NCBI RefSeq assembly: GCF_000158915.1
Contig: NZ_GG657754.1
Location: 3,500,878-3,547,594, forward strand
Origin: Streptomyces himastatinicus ATCC 53653
GTDB lineage: Bacteria; Actinomycetota; Actinomycetes; Streptomycetales; Streptomycetaceae
Reading direction: 5' to 3'
Length of the DNA stretch: 46,717 nt
Within the stretch, counting starts at the first letter, position 1. Every line of letters starts with the position of its first letter. This document shows, in pieces, positions 17,759 through 25,462 of this stretch. The notes under the pieces were generated by a model. That model saw only the letters and a list, made by a program, of their open reading frames with translations. It was not told where the DNA came from and searched no databases. Made by a program: the position numbers and the translations under genes.

Positions 17759-17833
17759 GTTTCCAACGATAACAGGATCGCGTTATCGCTTCTTCGTTTC
17801 CGATGATACGCTCCGCTCGTTATCACTGGAAAC
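17759..17833. promoter_or_regulatory. Triple TetR box between divergent genes
   Basis: GTTTCCAACGATAAC (17759-17773), GTTTCCGATGATACG (17796-17810) and, inverted, GTTTCCAGTGATAAC (17833-17819) are three copies of one 15-bp box; the outer two form a large inverted repeat (13/15). Inside, CGATAAC (17767-17773) pairs with GTTATCG (17782-17788). The left box touches the start codon of the TetR gene. This is a strong candidate operator region. Confidence 0.7.
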
Positions 17834-17853
17834 ACCAGATCGGGGACATCCTC

Positions 17854-18762
17854 ATGATCATCGTCACCGGAGCCAACGGCAGACTCGGCCGGGCGGTCAC
17901 CGAACGGCTGCTGGAACGCGTCCCGGCCGAGGAAATCGGTGTCAGCGTGCGCGACGTGGATGCGGCGCGCGACCTCGGCGCCCGGGGCATACGCGTCCGC
18001 CGGGGCGACTTCGCCGACCCGTCGAGCCTCGCCCACGCCTTCGAGGGCGCCTCACAGGTCCTGATCGTCTCCACGGACGCCACCGGCGAGACGGCCCTAC
18101 GCGCGCACCGCACGGCCGTCGACGCCGCGGCGGCGGCCGGAGCGGGCCGCATCCTCTACACCAGCCATATGGGCGCGCACCCCGCCTCCCCCTTCGGCCC
18201 GATGCCCGACCACGCCGCCACCGAGGCCGCGCTGCGCGCGTCCGGCGTCCCCTTCACCGCGCTGCGCAACGGGTTCTACGCCTCCTCGGCCGTGATGCTG
18301 CTCGGCGCCGCGCTCGACACGGGCGAACTGGTCGCGCCCGAGGACGGGCCGGTCGCCTGGACCGACCACGCCGACCTCGCCGACGCGGCGGTGCTCGCCC
18401 TCACCACGGGCGGCGACGACCTCGACGGACGCACCCCCGCCCTCACCGGCCCCGAGGCGATCGACCTGGCCGGTATCGCGGCGCTCGTCACGCGACTGAC
18501 GGGCCGCCCGATCCGCAGGGTCGTCGTCTCCGACGCCGACTACCGCGCGCGCCTGCTGGCCCACGGCCTGCCGGAAGCCCGGGCCGACCTGCTCGTCGGC
18601 CTGTTCGCGGCAAGCCGCCGCGGCGACTTCGCCCCGGCGGACCCCACGCTCGCCCGCCTGCTCGGACGGCCCGCGGTGACGCTGGCGGACGTGCTCACGG
18701 CGACGGTCGCTCCGGTCGCGGCCCTCAGGAGGTCCGGGCGTGGTGGTCCAGCAAGCGGGTGA
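17854..18762 (+). CDS. NmrA/QOR2-like NAD(P)-binding oxidoreductase
   Basis: 302 residues from MIIVTGANG; an upstream in-frame ATG (17803) lies inside the operator region and is less likely. The Rossmann motif TGANGRLG is at residues 5-12, and the layout (YTSHMGAH, LRNGFY) matches NAD(P)H:quinone oxidoreductase type 2 and NmrA-like redox sensors. It is presumably a TetR-controlled quinone or electrophile reductase. Its 3' end overlaps the convergent MarR gene by 38 bp. Confidence 0.85.
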   Translation: MIIVTGANGRLGRAVTERLLERVPAEEIGVSVRDVDAARDLGARGIRVRRGDFADPSSLAHAFEGASQVLIVSTDATGETALRAHRTAVDAAAAAGAGRILYTSHMGAHPASPFGPMPDHAATEAALRASGVPFTALRNGFYASSAVMLLGAALDTGELVAPEDGPVAWTDHADLADAAVLALTTGGDDLDGRTPALTGPEAIDLAGIAALVTRLTGRPIRRVVVSDADYRARLLAHGLPEARADLLVGLFAASRRGDFAPADPTLARLLGRPAVTLADVLTATVAPVAALRRSGRGGPASG

Positions 18763-19225
18763 GCAACCGCACGAGCTGGTCGCGCTCGACCGGGCTCAGC
18801 GGTGCGAGCAGTTCGTCGTGGAGGTCGTCCAGGACCGTGTCGAGGCGGCGTAGATGGCGGCGGCCCCGGGCGGAGATCGTGATGACGTTGCGGCGCCGGT
18901 CGGCGGGGTCCGGCGACCGTTCGACGAGGTCACGCTCGGCCAGTTCGTTGAGCACGCCGACCATGTCGCTGCGGTAGATACCGGAGCGCCCGCTCAGCTC
19001 CGCCTGGCTGCCCGGCCCGTACTCCTGGAGGGAGGCGAGCACGGCGTAGTGCCACTTGCGGGCGTCGACCTGGGCCAGCCCGTCGTTGATCAGCCGGTCC
19101 GAACGCGCGGTCAGCTGCGACAGCAGCCGGCTCGCCCGTCGCCGCAGCCGGTCGGGCGTCCTGGGCGCGCCGCCCTCGGGCAGGTCCGCGACTTCGTCTC
19201 TGATCATGGCGCCCATCCTGCCCAT
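18725..19225 (-). CDS. MarR-family regulator
   Basis: 166 residues; a later in-frame Met (19207) is an alternative start. The winged helix is clear: KWHYAVLASLQEYGPGSQAELSGRSGIYRSDMVGVLNELAERDLVERSPDPADRRRNVITIS. It is divergent from a dienelactone hydrolase gene with a perfect inverted-repeat operator between them, so it is probably the local repressor of that enzyme and of itself. Confidence 0.9.
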   Translation of the reverse strand: MGRMGAMIRDEVADLPEGGAPRTPDRLRRRASRLLSQLTARSDRLINDGLAQVDARKWHYAVLASLQEYGPGSQAELSGRSGIYRSDMVGVLNELAERDLVERSPDPADRRRNVITISARGRRHLRRLDTVLDDLHDELLAPLSPVERDQLVRLLTRLLDHHARTS

Positions 19226-19227
19226 TG

Positions 19228-19285
19228 CGTTAGTCCGACTAACGATATACGTTCGCTCGCGCCGAAAACGTTAGTGCCATAAACG
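19228..19285. promoter_or_regulatory. MarR operators (two sites)
   Basis: Site 1 is CGTTAGT-CCG-ACTAACG (19228-19244), a perfect 7-bp inverted repeat. Site 2, CGTTAGT-GCC-ATAAACG (19269-19285), is a degenerate copy 41 bp away, just upstream of the hydrolase start. Two sites spaced near four helical turns suit a MarR dimer pair. Confidence 0.7.
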
Positions 19286-19316
19286 TTTCTGGAGTGAACT
19301 CCGAGGAAGGACGCTC

Positions 19317-20063
19317 TTGCCCATCAAGACACTGCGGATCCCCACCACCGACGGCCAGGCCGACGCCTTCGCCGCCCTCCCCGACCACGGCGACCGGCAC
19401 CCGGGGGTGCTGATGTACGCGGACGCCTTCGGCATCCGGCCCGTGCTGCGGGAGATGGCCCTCGAACTGGCCGGGCACGGGTACTACGTGCTCGTCCCCA
19501 ACGTCTTCTACCGGCACGGCCCGACACCGGTGGTCGACCTTCCCGAGCACATCGGCGAAGAGGTCCGGCCCGCGCTCATCGCCCAGTTGATGCCCCTGAT
19601 CGAGGCGCACATCACCGACGAACGCATCCTGAGCGACGCCGACGCCTACCTCAGGTTCCTCACCGCCCAGCCCGAGGTCGCCGCCGGACCGGTCGCGGTG
19701 ACCGGCTACTGCATCGGCGGCCTCCTCGCGATGCGTACCGCCGCGGCCCACCCCGACCAGGTGGCCGCCGTCGCCGGATTCCACGGCCCCGTGGGCGCCG
19801 AGGGGCCCGAGCTGGACCGTCTGCTCTCCAAGATCACCGCCCAGGTCCACCTCGGCCACGCCGAAACCGACCTCACGCCCGAGGCCCTCGGCGAGCTGAA
19901 CCAGGCCCTGGACGCCGCGGGTGTCGACTACACCTCCGAGATCTATCCCGGCACCGTCCACGGCTTCACCATGTCCGACACCGACGCCTTCGACCCCGCC
20001 GCCCTCCAGCACCACTGGGACCGTCTGCTGCCCCTCCTCGGCCGCACCCTGGCCAACGGCTGA
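19317..20063 (+). CDS. Dienelactone hydrolase family protein
   Basis: 248 residues of alpha/beta hydrolase fold with the family triad: nucleophile C132 in GYCIGG, D185 (AETDLTPE) and H215 (GTVHGF). Family members hydrolyse lactones or esters in aromatic degradation and detoxification. The only start behind the AGGAAGGA site is a TTG at 19317; no ATG or GTG is available before the conserved N terminus, so the gene uses a weak start. The MarR gene is divergent. Confidence 0.9.
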   Translation: MPIKTLRIPTTDGQADAFAALPDHGDRHPGVLMYADAFGIRPVLREMALELAGHGYYVLVPNVFYRHGPTPVVDLPEHIGEEVRPALIAQLMPLIEAHITDERILSDADAYLRFLTAQPEVAAGPVAVTGYCIGGLLAMRTAAAHPDQVAAVAGFHGPVGAEGPELDRLLSKITAQVHLGHAETDLTPEALGELNQALDAAGVDYTSEIYPGTVHGFTMSDTDAFDPAALQHHWDRLLPLLGRTLANG

Positions 20064-20119
20064 GGCTCCGGCCCGAAAATCAAACCCGAAGTGCACGGCA
20101 CAGGCTTAGGATCTGCGCC

Positions 20120-20857
20120 ATGGCGACGCGGCTGGTGCAGATTGCGATGAAGGCTCGGGACGACTCGGCGCTCGGCCGGTTCTGGGCGGAGGTGCTCGGC
20201 TGGGGTATTGCCAGCGAGGAACCCGGCGTGACCAATCTGGAGCCCAAAGGCCTAACTTATCCCGACCCCAGCGCCATCTACATCGACATCCTCGCCGTCC
20301 CGGACCCCAAGACGGTGAAGAACCGCGTGCACGTCGACCTCGCCACCACCTCCGCGGCCCATCAGGCGGAACTGGTCGCGCGCCTCCAGGCACTCGGTGC
20401 GACGCCCGCCGACGTGGGCCAGGGCGACGTCCCGTGGACGGTCCTCGCCGACCCCGAGGGCAACGAGTTCTGCGTACTGGAGCCTCGGGAGATCTACCGG
20501 GACACCGGGCCGATGGCCGCGGTGGTGGTCGACTGCGCGGACCCGCGGGCCATGGCCCGCTTCTGGGGCGAGGCGATGGACTGGACCCTGCACGAGGTGA
20601 CCGACGATCAGGCGGTGCTGCGCTCCGCCGAGGGTGTCGGCCCGTATCTCGAGTTCCTCCGCACGCCCGACCCGAAGACCGGGTGGAACCGCGTCCATCT
20701 CGACCTCCGGCCGTACCCCGGTGACGATCACGCGGCGGAGGTGGCCCGGCTGCGGGGTCTCGGCGCGACGCCCGTCGACATCGGCCAGGGCGACGTGCCG
20801 TGGACGGTCCTCGCCGACCCCGAGGGCAACGAGTTCTGCGTCCTCACCCCGCGCTGA
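20120..20857 (+). CDS. Two-domain VOC (glyoxalase-fold) protein
   Basis: 245 residues made of two homologous halves (about 1-125 and 130-245), each starting with a FWAEVLGW / FWGEAMDW helix and ending in an identical GQGDVPWTVLADPEGNEFC segment. This is the glyoxalase/bleomycin-resistance fold, often metal-binding; the substrate cannot be predicted. The 59-nt segments coding the repeated motif are 58/59 identical, far more than the rest of the two halves. The gene stands alone, convergent with the GNAT gene. Confidence 0.88.
   Translation: MATRLVQIAMKARDDSALGRFWAEVLGWGIASEEPGVTNLEPKGLTYPDPSAIYIDILAVPDPKTVKNRVHVDLATTSAAHQAELVARLQALGATPADVGQGDVPWTVLADPEGNEFCVLEPREIYRDTGPMAAVVVDCADPRAMARFWGEAMDWTLHEVTDDQAVLRSAEGVGPYLEFLRTPDPKTGWNRVHLDLRPYPGDDHAAEVARLRGLGATPVDIGQGDVPWTVLADPEGNEFCVLTPR
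20417..20841 (+). repeat. Near-identical 59-bp direct repeat inside the VOC gene
   Basis: 20417-20475 and 20783-20841 differ at one base, including synonymous positions. The rest of the two domains is diverged, so recent gene conversion or strong local constraint is implied. Confidence 0.85.
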
Positions 20858-20881
20858 CGCCATGCGGCGGCCCGTCCGCGA

Positions 20882-21811
20882 TCAGTCCGGGAAGACGGGC
20901 GTCCCGTCCGCATCGGCGAGATAGGGGCGTACGGGAGGCTCGACGCCCAGCGCGTCCCAGAGCGCGTAGGCCGCCGCGTACTTCACGTCGCCGGGGCCGG
21001 TGTCCACGAGGTAGTCCCGGATCTCGGTGATGGTGACGTGGAGCGGCGGCCCCGGTTCGGCGAGCCGCTCCACGGCGTACCGGACCCCGTCGAGCGCCTC
21101 CTGCCGAAGGCCGCCGTCGTTGGCATACGGCAGGGCGTCGGGCCCGTAGGAGGTCCGAAGCCAGGCGTACGGATCGTCCCCGATCTCGACGGTCGTCGCC
21201 CCCGCCGCGGCCGGTACGACCCGGACCGTCACCCGCGCGAAACGGTGCCACCGGGCGGTATGGCGCCGGAGCCAGTGGGATCCCTCCGAGGGGTGGACGC
21301 GCAGGTCCCGTACGTACCAGTCGAGCCGTGTCCCGTCCCCGCCGCGCGTGTGCCCACGGGGGGTGAACCCCGCCCGCCGGGCGACCGCGGCGGATGCGGT
21401 GTTCTCCGGCTCCACCCGGATCACCGCCTCCTTCCCGCCCTCATGTGCCGCGTATTGGGAGGCCAGGAGGACGGCGCGGGTGGCCAGGCCGCGTCCCCGC
21501 CAGGACGGGTAGAGGCCGTACGCGATGTTCACCTGGCCGGGAGCCAGGCCCTCGGCGGTGAACCGCAGGTCGATCGTTCCCGCGAGTGCCGCCTCTGCGT
21601 TTGCGTGGATGCCGAAGGCGCGGAGTGGTCCGGCCGTGTCCCACTGTTCCCGGCAGTGCCGGAAGTACGTTGCGACGCCCTGGGGTGTGCTGGGGCCACC
21701 GCTGAGCCAGCGCACCAGAGCCTCGTCCTCCCCCGCGAGGTGCGCCTCCGCGTCGTCCGGGTGCAGCGGGGACAGCGTGACGATCCCGTCGGACAGCTTC
21801 ACTTCCTGCAT
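20882..21811 (-). CDS. GNAT N-acetyltransferase with an extra C-terminal domain
   Basis: 309 residues from ATG 21811 (MQEVKLSDGIVTLSPL); longer readings are possible but their N termini look non-coding. The GNAT domain (about 1-170) is of the RimJ/RimL type: LSPLHPDDAEAHLAGEDE, acetyl-CoA loop YPSWRGRGLATRAV, then VEPENTASAAVARRAGFTPRG. It is followed by a second domain of about 135 residues (FARVTVRVVPAAAGATTVEIGDDPY, LRQEALDGVRYAVERL, DYLVDTGPGDVKYAAAYALWDALG) that I do not recognise. The target is unknown. Confidence 0.75.
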   Translation of the reverse strand: MQEVKLSDGIVTLSPLHPDDAEAHLAGEDEALVRWLSGGPSTPQGVATYFRHCREQWDTAGPLRAFGIHANAEAALAGTIDLRFTAEGLAPGQVNIAYGLYPSWRGRGLATRAVLLASQYAAHEGGKEAVIRVEPENTASAAVARRAGFTPRGHTRGGDGTRLDWYVRDLRVHPSEGSHWLRRHTARWHRFARVTVRVVPAAAGATTVEIGDDPYAWLRTSYGPDALPYANDGGLRQEALDGVRYAVERLAEPGPPLHVTITEIRDYLVDTGPGDVKYAAAYALWDALGVEPPVRPYLADADGTPVFPD

Positions 21812-21939
21812 CCGGCGATTCTTGACGCCCGGGCGGCGTCGCGCCATCGGATTCCGGGGCGGGACCGGTCCCGGCGGGCTCGCGGTATACCCGGTTTGTC
21901 GCTCGATAAGCGATTCACACAACCGGAAGGACGTCAGAC

Positions 21940-22326
21940 ATGCGCGCTCGCAAGACTCTCCTCGGAGCCCTCGCCACAGCCGGGCTCACCGGAGCCATGC
22001 TCACCACCGTGACTCCGGCGCAGGCCGCCGAAGGCTGCAACACCAACAACGCCCGGACGGTCGCGTCCGCCTCGACCCACTCCCGCGGCATCGAGCTGCG
22101 GTACAACGGCACCTGCGCCTGGGGCCGGATCTTCGGCTCCCCCGGTGACCTGGTGTGGGTCGATCGCAGCTTCGACCGCGGCCGGACCTGGACGCAGCTC
22201 AGCGTCACCAAAATCAACACGGGCGGCAGCAACCACACCGACGCGTTCAACAACAAGGGCAACCTGATGCGGGCCTGCGGTAAGGCCAGCAACTATCCGG
22301 ATGTCGCCTGCACCAGGTGGTGGTGA
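21940..22326 (+). CDS. Secreted DUF2690 (YjfA-like) protein
   Basis: 128 residues with a signal peptide (cleavage near AQA-AEG, residue 29). The mature part has four cysteines and the pattern CNTNNARTVASAS, IELRYNGTCAWGRI, typical of small exported DUF2690 proteins in Streptomyces and Bacillus. GGAAGG lies before the ATG. A possible stem-loop TCGCT-CGATA-AGCGA lies at 21899-21913 in its leader. The role is unknown. It is followed at once by a strong hairpin terminator. Confidence 0.8.
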   Translation: MRARKTLLGALATAGLTGAMLTTVTPAQAAEGCNTNNARTVASASTHSRGIELRYNGTCAWGRIFGSPGDLVWVDRSFDRGRTWTQLSVTKINTGGSNHTDAFNNKGNLMRACGKASNYPDVACTRWW

Positions 22327-22338
22327 CGCTCGCCCTGT

Positions 22339-22374
22339 GGCCCGTGGCCTCTGCCGGAGCAGACGCCACGGGCC
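22339..22374. terminator. Terminator hairpin after the DUF2690 gene
   Basis: 36 nt: outer stem GGCCCGTGGC / GCCACGGGCC (10 bp), inner stem TCTGC / GCAGA with a CGGA loop. It starts 12 nt after the stop codon. A near copy with compensating changes lies at 23715-23750. Confidence 0.8.
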
Positions 22375-22530
22375 TTGCGCTTGCTTCTTCACCCGACTCA
22401 CCGGTTGGCCGTGAAGAGTTCGCCTCCAGGGACCTGATCGGCCAGGTGCGGCGGTCTTAGGTTCTTCCCCGTGACCAGTCGGCGTCGCTCAATCAGCCAT
22501 CCATCGACCTTCCTTGATGAAGGAGTAGCT

Positions 22531-23697
22531 GTGGAACGTCGCGTCTTCCTGCGCGGAGCAGTCATCGGAGCGTCCGCCGCCGCCTTTGGCGGCACCCTCA
22601 TGCGCGGTGCCGCCTACGCGGCCCCGGCGCAGAAGGGCCCGGGCCCGTACGGTGCTCTGCTCGCTGCCGACGCCAACGGCATCGCGCTGCCCAGCGGCTT
22701 CACCAGCCGGGTGATCGCCCGGTCCGGCCAGACGGTGCCGGGCACCTCGTACGCGTGGCACAGCGCCCCCGACGGCGGCGCCTGCTTCGCCGACGGCACG
22801 GGCTGGATCTACGTCTCCAACTCGGAGATCAACCCCAGTGGAGGCGCGAGCGCCGTCAAGTTCAGCTCCTCGGGCTCCATCACCGGCGCCTACCGCGTCC
22901 TGTCCAACACCCGGCAGAACTGCGCGGGCGGCGCGACCCCGTGGAACACCTGGCTGTCCTGCGAGGAGGTGTCCCGCGGCTACGTCTACGAGACCGACCC
23001 GTGGGGCGTGAACGCCGCGGTCCGCCGTGACGCCATGGGCCAGTTCAAGCACGAGGCGGCCGCCGCCGACCCGGTGCGCCGGGTGATCTACCTGACCGAG
23101 GACGAGACGGACGGCTGCTTCTACCGGTTCATCCCGGCCACCTGGGGCAACCTGGCCTCCGGCCAACTCCAGGTGCTGGTCGCCGGCACCGCCACCTCCG
23201 GTTCGTTCAGCTGGGCGAACGTGCCCGACCCCGACGGCTCGCCCACGGTCACCCGCGACCAGGTCTCGACCGCCAAGATCTTCAACGGCGGCGAGGGCTG
23301 CCACTACGCCAACGACACCGTCTGGTTCACCACCAAGGGCGACAACCGCGTCTGGCAGCTCAACCTGGCCAACAGCACCTACGAACTCGCCTACGACGAC
23401 AGCCTGGTCAACCCCGGCCCAGCCCCGCTGACCGGCGTGGACAACGTCACCGGCTCCTCCTCCGGCGACCTGTTCATCGCCGAGGACGGCGGCAACATGG
23501 AGATCTGCCTCATCACCCCGGACGACATCGTCGCGCCGTTCCTGCGCATCTCCGGCCAGTCGGGCTCGGAGATCACCGGCCCGGCCTTCTCCCCCGACGG
23601 CAAGCGGCTGTACTTCTCCAGCCAGCGCGGTACGACGGGCAGCTCCTCGGGTGGCATCACCTACGAGGTCACCGGGCCGTTCCGCGCCACGGCCTGA
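22531..23697 (+). CDS. Exported PhoX-like (DUF839) protein
   Basis: 388 residues from a GTG at 22531 with AAGGAG 6 bases upstream. A Tat signal (ERRVFLRGAVIGASAAAFGG; residues 2-35) leads to a beta-propeller domain of the PhoX/DUF839 family. Family members are calcium/iron-dependent phosphatases; conserved acidic stretches such as WNTWLSCEE, YLTEDETDGCFYRF and LFIAEDGGNMEICL are present. A secreted phosphatase or phosphodiesterase role is likely, but this short subgroup is poorly characterised. It is flanked by two co-varying hairpins. Confidence 0.82.
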   Translation: MERRVFLRGAVIGASAAAFGGTLMRGAAYAAPAQKGPGPYGALLAADANGIALPSGFTSRVIARSGQTVPGTSYAWHSAPDGGACFADGTGWIYVSNSEINPSGGASAVKFSSSGSITGAYRVLSNTRQNCAGGATPWNTWLSCEEVSRGYVYETDPWGVNAAVRRDAMGQFKHEAAAADPVRRVIYLTEDETDGCFYRFIPATWGNLASGQLQVLVAGTATSGSFSWANVPDPDGSPTVTRDQVSTAKIFNGGEGCHYANDTVWFTTKGDNRVWQLNLANSTYELAYDDSLVNPGPAPLTGVDNVTGSSSGDLFIAEDGGNMEICLITPDDIVAPFLRISGQSGSEITGPAFSPDGKRLYFSSQRGTTGSSSGGITYEVTGPFRATA

Positions 23698-23714
23698 TCC
23701 CGATCGCACGCGGT

Positions 23715-23750
23715 GGCCCGTGGTGCCCGCGGAAGCGGACACCACGGGCC
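23715..23750. terminator. Bidirectional terminator hairpin after the PhoX-like gene
   Basis: 36 nt: outer stem GGCCCGTGGTG / CACCACGGGCC (11 bp), inner stem CCGC / GCGG closed by a GGAA (GNRA) loop. It separates the convergent PhoX-like and DUF397 genes. Confidence 0.8.
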
Positions 23751-23753
23751 GTG

Positions 23754-23939
23754 TCATGCCGGTTCGCCGACCAGAGCGCCTCGGAAGTCCGCCCAGGCGG
23801 CGGGCGTGAACCGGAGTATCGGCCCGTCGGGGCGCTTGGAGTCGCGTATCGCCACGGCGCCGGGCAGGTTGGTGGCCACCTCGACGCACTCATCGAAAGG
23901 GTTGCTGTGGCTTGACTTGCGAAAAGCGAAAGCCGTCAC
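23754..23939 (-). CDS. DUF397 protein
   Basis: 61 residues with the DUF397 hallmarks FRKSSHSNPFDECVEVA, VAIRDSKRPDGPILRFTPAAWADF. In Streptomyces these small proteins accompany WhiJ-like HTH-DUF5753 regulators and antagonise or modulate them in developmental and antibiotic control. Here it follows such a regulator by 4 bases, as usual. Confidence 0.92.
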   Translation of the reverse strand: MTAFAFRKSSHSNPFDECVEVATNLPGAVAIRDSKRPDGPILRFTPAAWADFRGALVGEPA

Positions 23940-23943
23940 GTGC

Positions 23944-24825
23944 TCACAGCTCCTTGATCAGCGCCTCTATGAACGCTCGGGTATCGGCCTCGGACAGGGC
24001 ACGCTGCGCTGTCTTCTCGAAGATTCTCACGTGTTCAGCAGCGCCATCGCCACCCTCGACCCACACATGGGTGTGCGACGACTCCACATACACCACGTCC
24101 ATGGCCCCTGGCTCGCCGAACGAGAGAACGTTGAAGGACCCGGTCAGCCCAGGGACGAAGCCTGTGCTGAACGGGAGCACTTGCACGGTGATGTTGGGCC
24201 GTTCACCCCAGTCGAGAAGGCTCGCCAACTGCTCCCGAAGCATCTCGGCATGGACTGCGGGGATGCGCAACGCGGCCTCTGGGATGACTACCCGGAGCGA
24301 GAGAGGCGACTCGCCGGAGAGTCTTCGCTGGCGCGCCATCCGGGAAGCCACGAACTTCCCAGCATCCTCCGGAGACTCATCGGGCAACCAGGAGCGACGC
24401 ATCGCCCGAACGTAGCCAGCCGTCTGGAGCAGGCCCGGAACGAACGACACCTGCCACGCCTTGATTTCGGTCGCGACGCTTTCCAGCGGCGCGTACTGCC
24501 TCATGGCGCTGCTGAGTGCGACGTCGTTCCACCAGCCCTTGGCCTTACGGCGCTCGCGGTCGATGCGTGCCAGCTCCAGCAGCCCGCCCACGGTCGCGGG
24601 GTCGTTGGCGCCGTACAAGGTGCACAAGGCGCGGATGTCCGGGTCACGCATGGGAACCCAGCCGCTCTCCATCTTGGCCACCTTGCCGGTGGACGCGGTG
24701 ATGGCCTTCGCGGCTTGACCTTGCGTCAAACCGGCCGCGGTCCGCAACATCAGCAGCTCGCCACCGAGCTTGCGCCCCAGAACCGTTGAGACCCGGTTCC
24801 CCTCAGCGGGCTGCTCCCCTGCCAC
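23944..24825 (-). CDS. WhiJ-like XRE regulator (HTH-DUF5753)
   Basis: 293 residues. The XRE helix-turn-helix (about 18-75: LGGELLMLRTAAGLTQGQAAKAITASTGKVAKMESG) is followed by a DUF5753 domain (about 105-288) with the hallmarks VSFVPGLLQTAGYVRAM and SPLSLRVVIPEAALR. It is of the WhiJ type, of which Streptomyces carry dozens of copies, typically with a DUF397 gene and an RsbW-like gene, exactly as found here. It is divergent from the ATPase-like gene at 25010. Confidence 0.93.
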   Translation of the reverse strand: MAGEQPAEGNRVSTVLGRKLGGELLMLRTAAGLTQGQAAKAITASTGKVAKMESGWVPMRDPDIRALCTLYGANDPATVGGLLELARIDRERRKAKGWWNDVALSSAMRQYAPLESVATEIKAWQVSFVPGLLQTAGYVRAMRRSWLPDESPEDAGKFVASRMARQRRLSGESPLSLRVVIPEAALRIPAVHAEMLREQLASLLDWGERPNITVQVLPFSTGFVPGLTGSFNVLSFGEPGAMDVVYVESSHTHVWVEGGDGAAEHVRIFEKTAQRALSEADTRAFIEALIKEL

Positions 24826-24886
24826 CGTGGCACCCTCCCTACTTCACGCCCAGTGTGTGCCCGCACACCGTCCGCACGCAAGATCG

Positions 24887-24938
24887 GTTACAAATTTCCC
24901 CGCTTCGATTGCAACGAACAAGTCACTGGGGCTACCTT
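24887..24938. promoter_or_regulatory. Overlapping divergent promoters sharing one -35 hexamer
   Basis: The palindromic hexamer TTGCAA (24909-24914) can serve as -35 on both strands: rightwards with TACCTT (24933-24938) at 18 bp, leftwards with TGTAAC (24892-24887) at 16 bp. The right promoter would serve the RsbW-like gene and the left one the WhiJ-like gene. Only one polymerase could occupy the site at a time. Confidence 0.45.
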
Positions 24939-25009
24939 CCGTGATGAACCGCTCGCACAGGGGCACCAGTTGGCGGATCCGCTCCGCCCTGCCCGCACGG
25001 AGGTACGCG

Positions 25010-25462
25010 ATGCCGATCGCACCCCAAGACCCCGTCGTCCACGAGGACCGCATCGACTACGTCCCGACGCCGATAAACGTGACCCGCGCCCGGCGGCACG
25101 CCGCGCGGGTGGTCGGCGAGTGGGGCCACCCCGCGCTCGCGGACGACGCCGCGCTCATCGTCTCCGAGCTGGCAGGCAACGCCGTACGGCATGGCCGCGT
25201 CCCGGGGCGACTGTTCCGCGTCTACCTCACCCTCACCAAGACCAGCCTGCGCATCGCCGTCGCCGACCCCAGGGGCGAACGCCTGCCCCAGCCCCGGCAG
25301 CCGTGCCCCGACGACCGGCACGGCCGTGGCCTGCTCATCGTCCGCGCGCTCGCCACCCGCTGGGGCGTACGGGAGCGCACCGTCGGCAAGGAGATCTGGG
25401 CCGAACTCGACCTGGCCGCCCCGGACATGGCCGGTGAAGGGCAGCCGCATCCACGCACTTAG
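25010..25462 (+). CDS. RsbW-like HATPase (anti-sigma type kinase)
   Basis: 150 residues from the ATG at 25010, behind CGGAGGT. The GHKL ATPase fold is shown by the N-box SELAGNAVRHG and the G-box DRHGRGLLIV. Such short ATPases accompany WhiJ-like/DUF397 pairs in Streptomyces (AbaA-like clusters) and are presumed to phosphorylate or bind a partner protein. Its stop overlaps the convergent MerR gene by 4 bp. Confidence 0.88.
   Translation: MPIAPQDPVVHEDRIDYVPTPINVTRARRHAARVVGEWGHPALADDAALIVSELAGNAVRHGRVPGRLFRVYLTLTKTSLRIAVADPRGERLPQPRQPCPDDRHGRGLLIVRALATRWGVRERTVGKEIWAELDLAAPDMAGEGQPHPRT

Noticed and set aside
21899..21913. Riboswitch in the DUF2690 leader
   Set aside because: Only a short 5-bp stem-loop is seen, with no conserved aptamer features.
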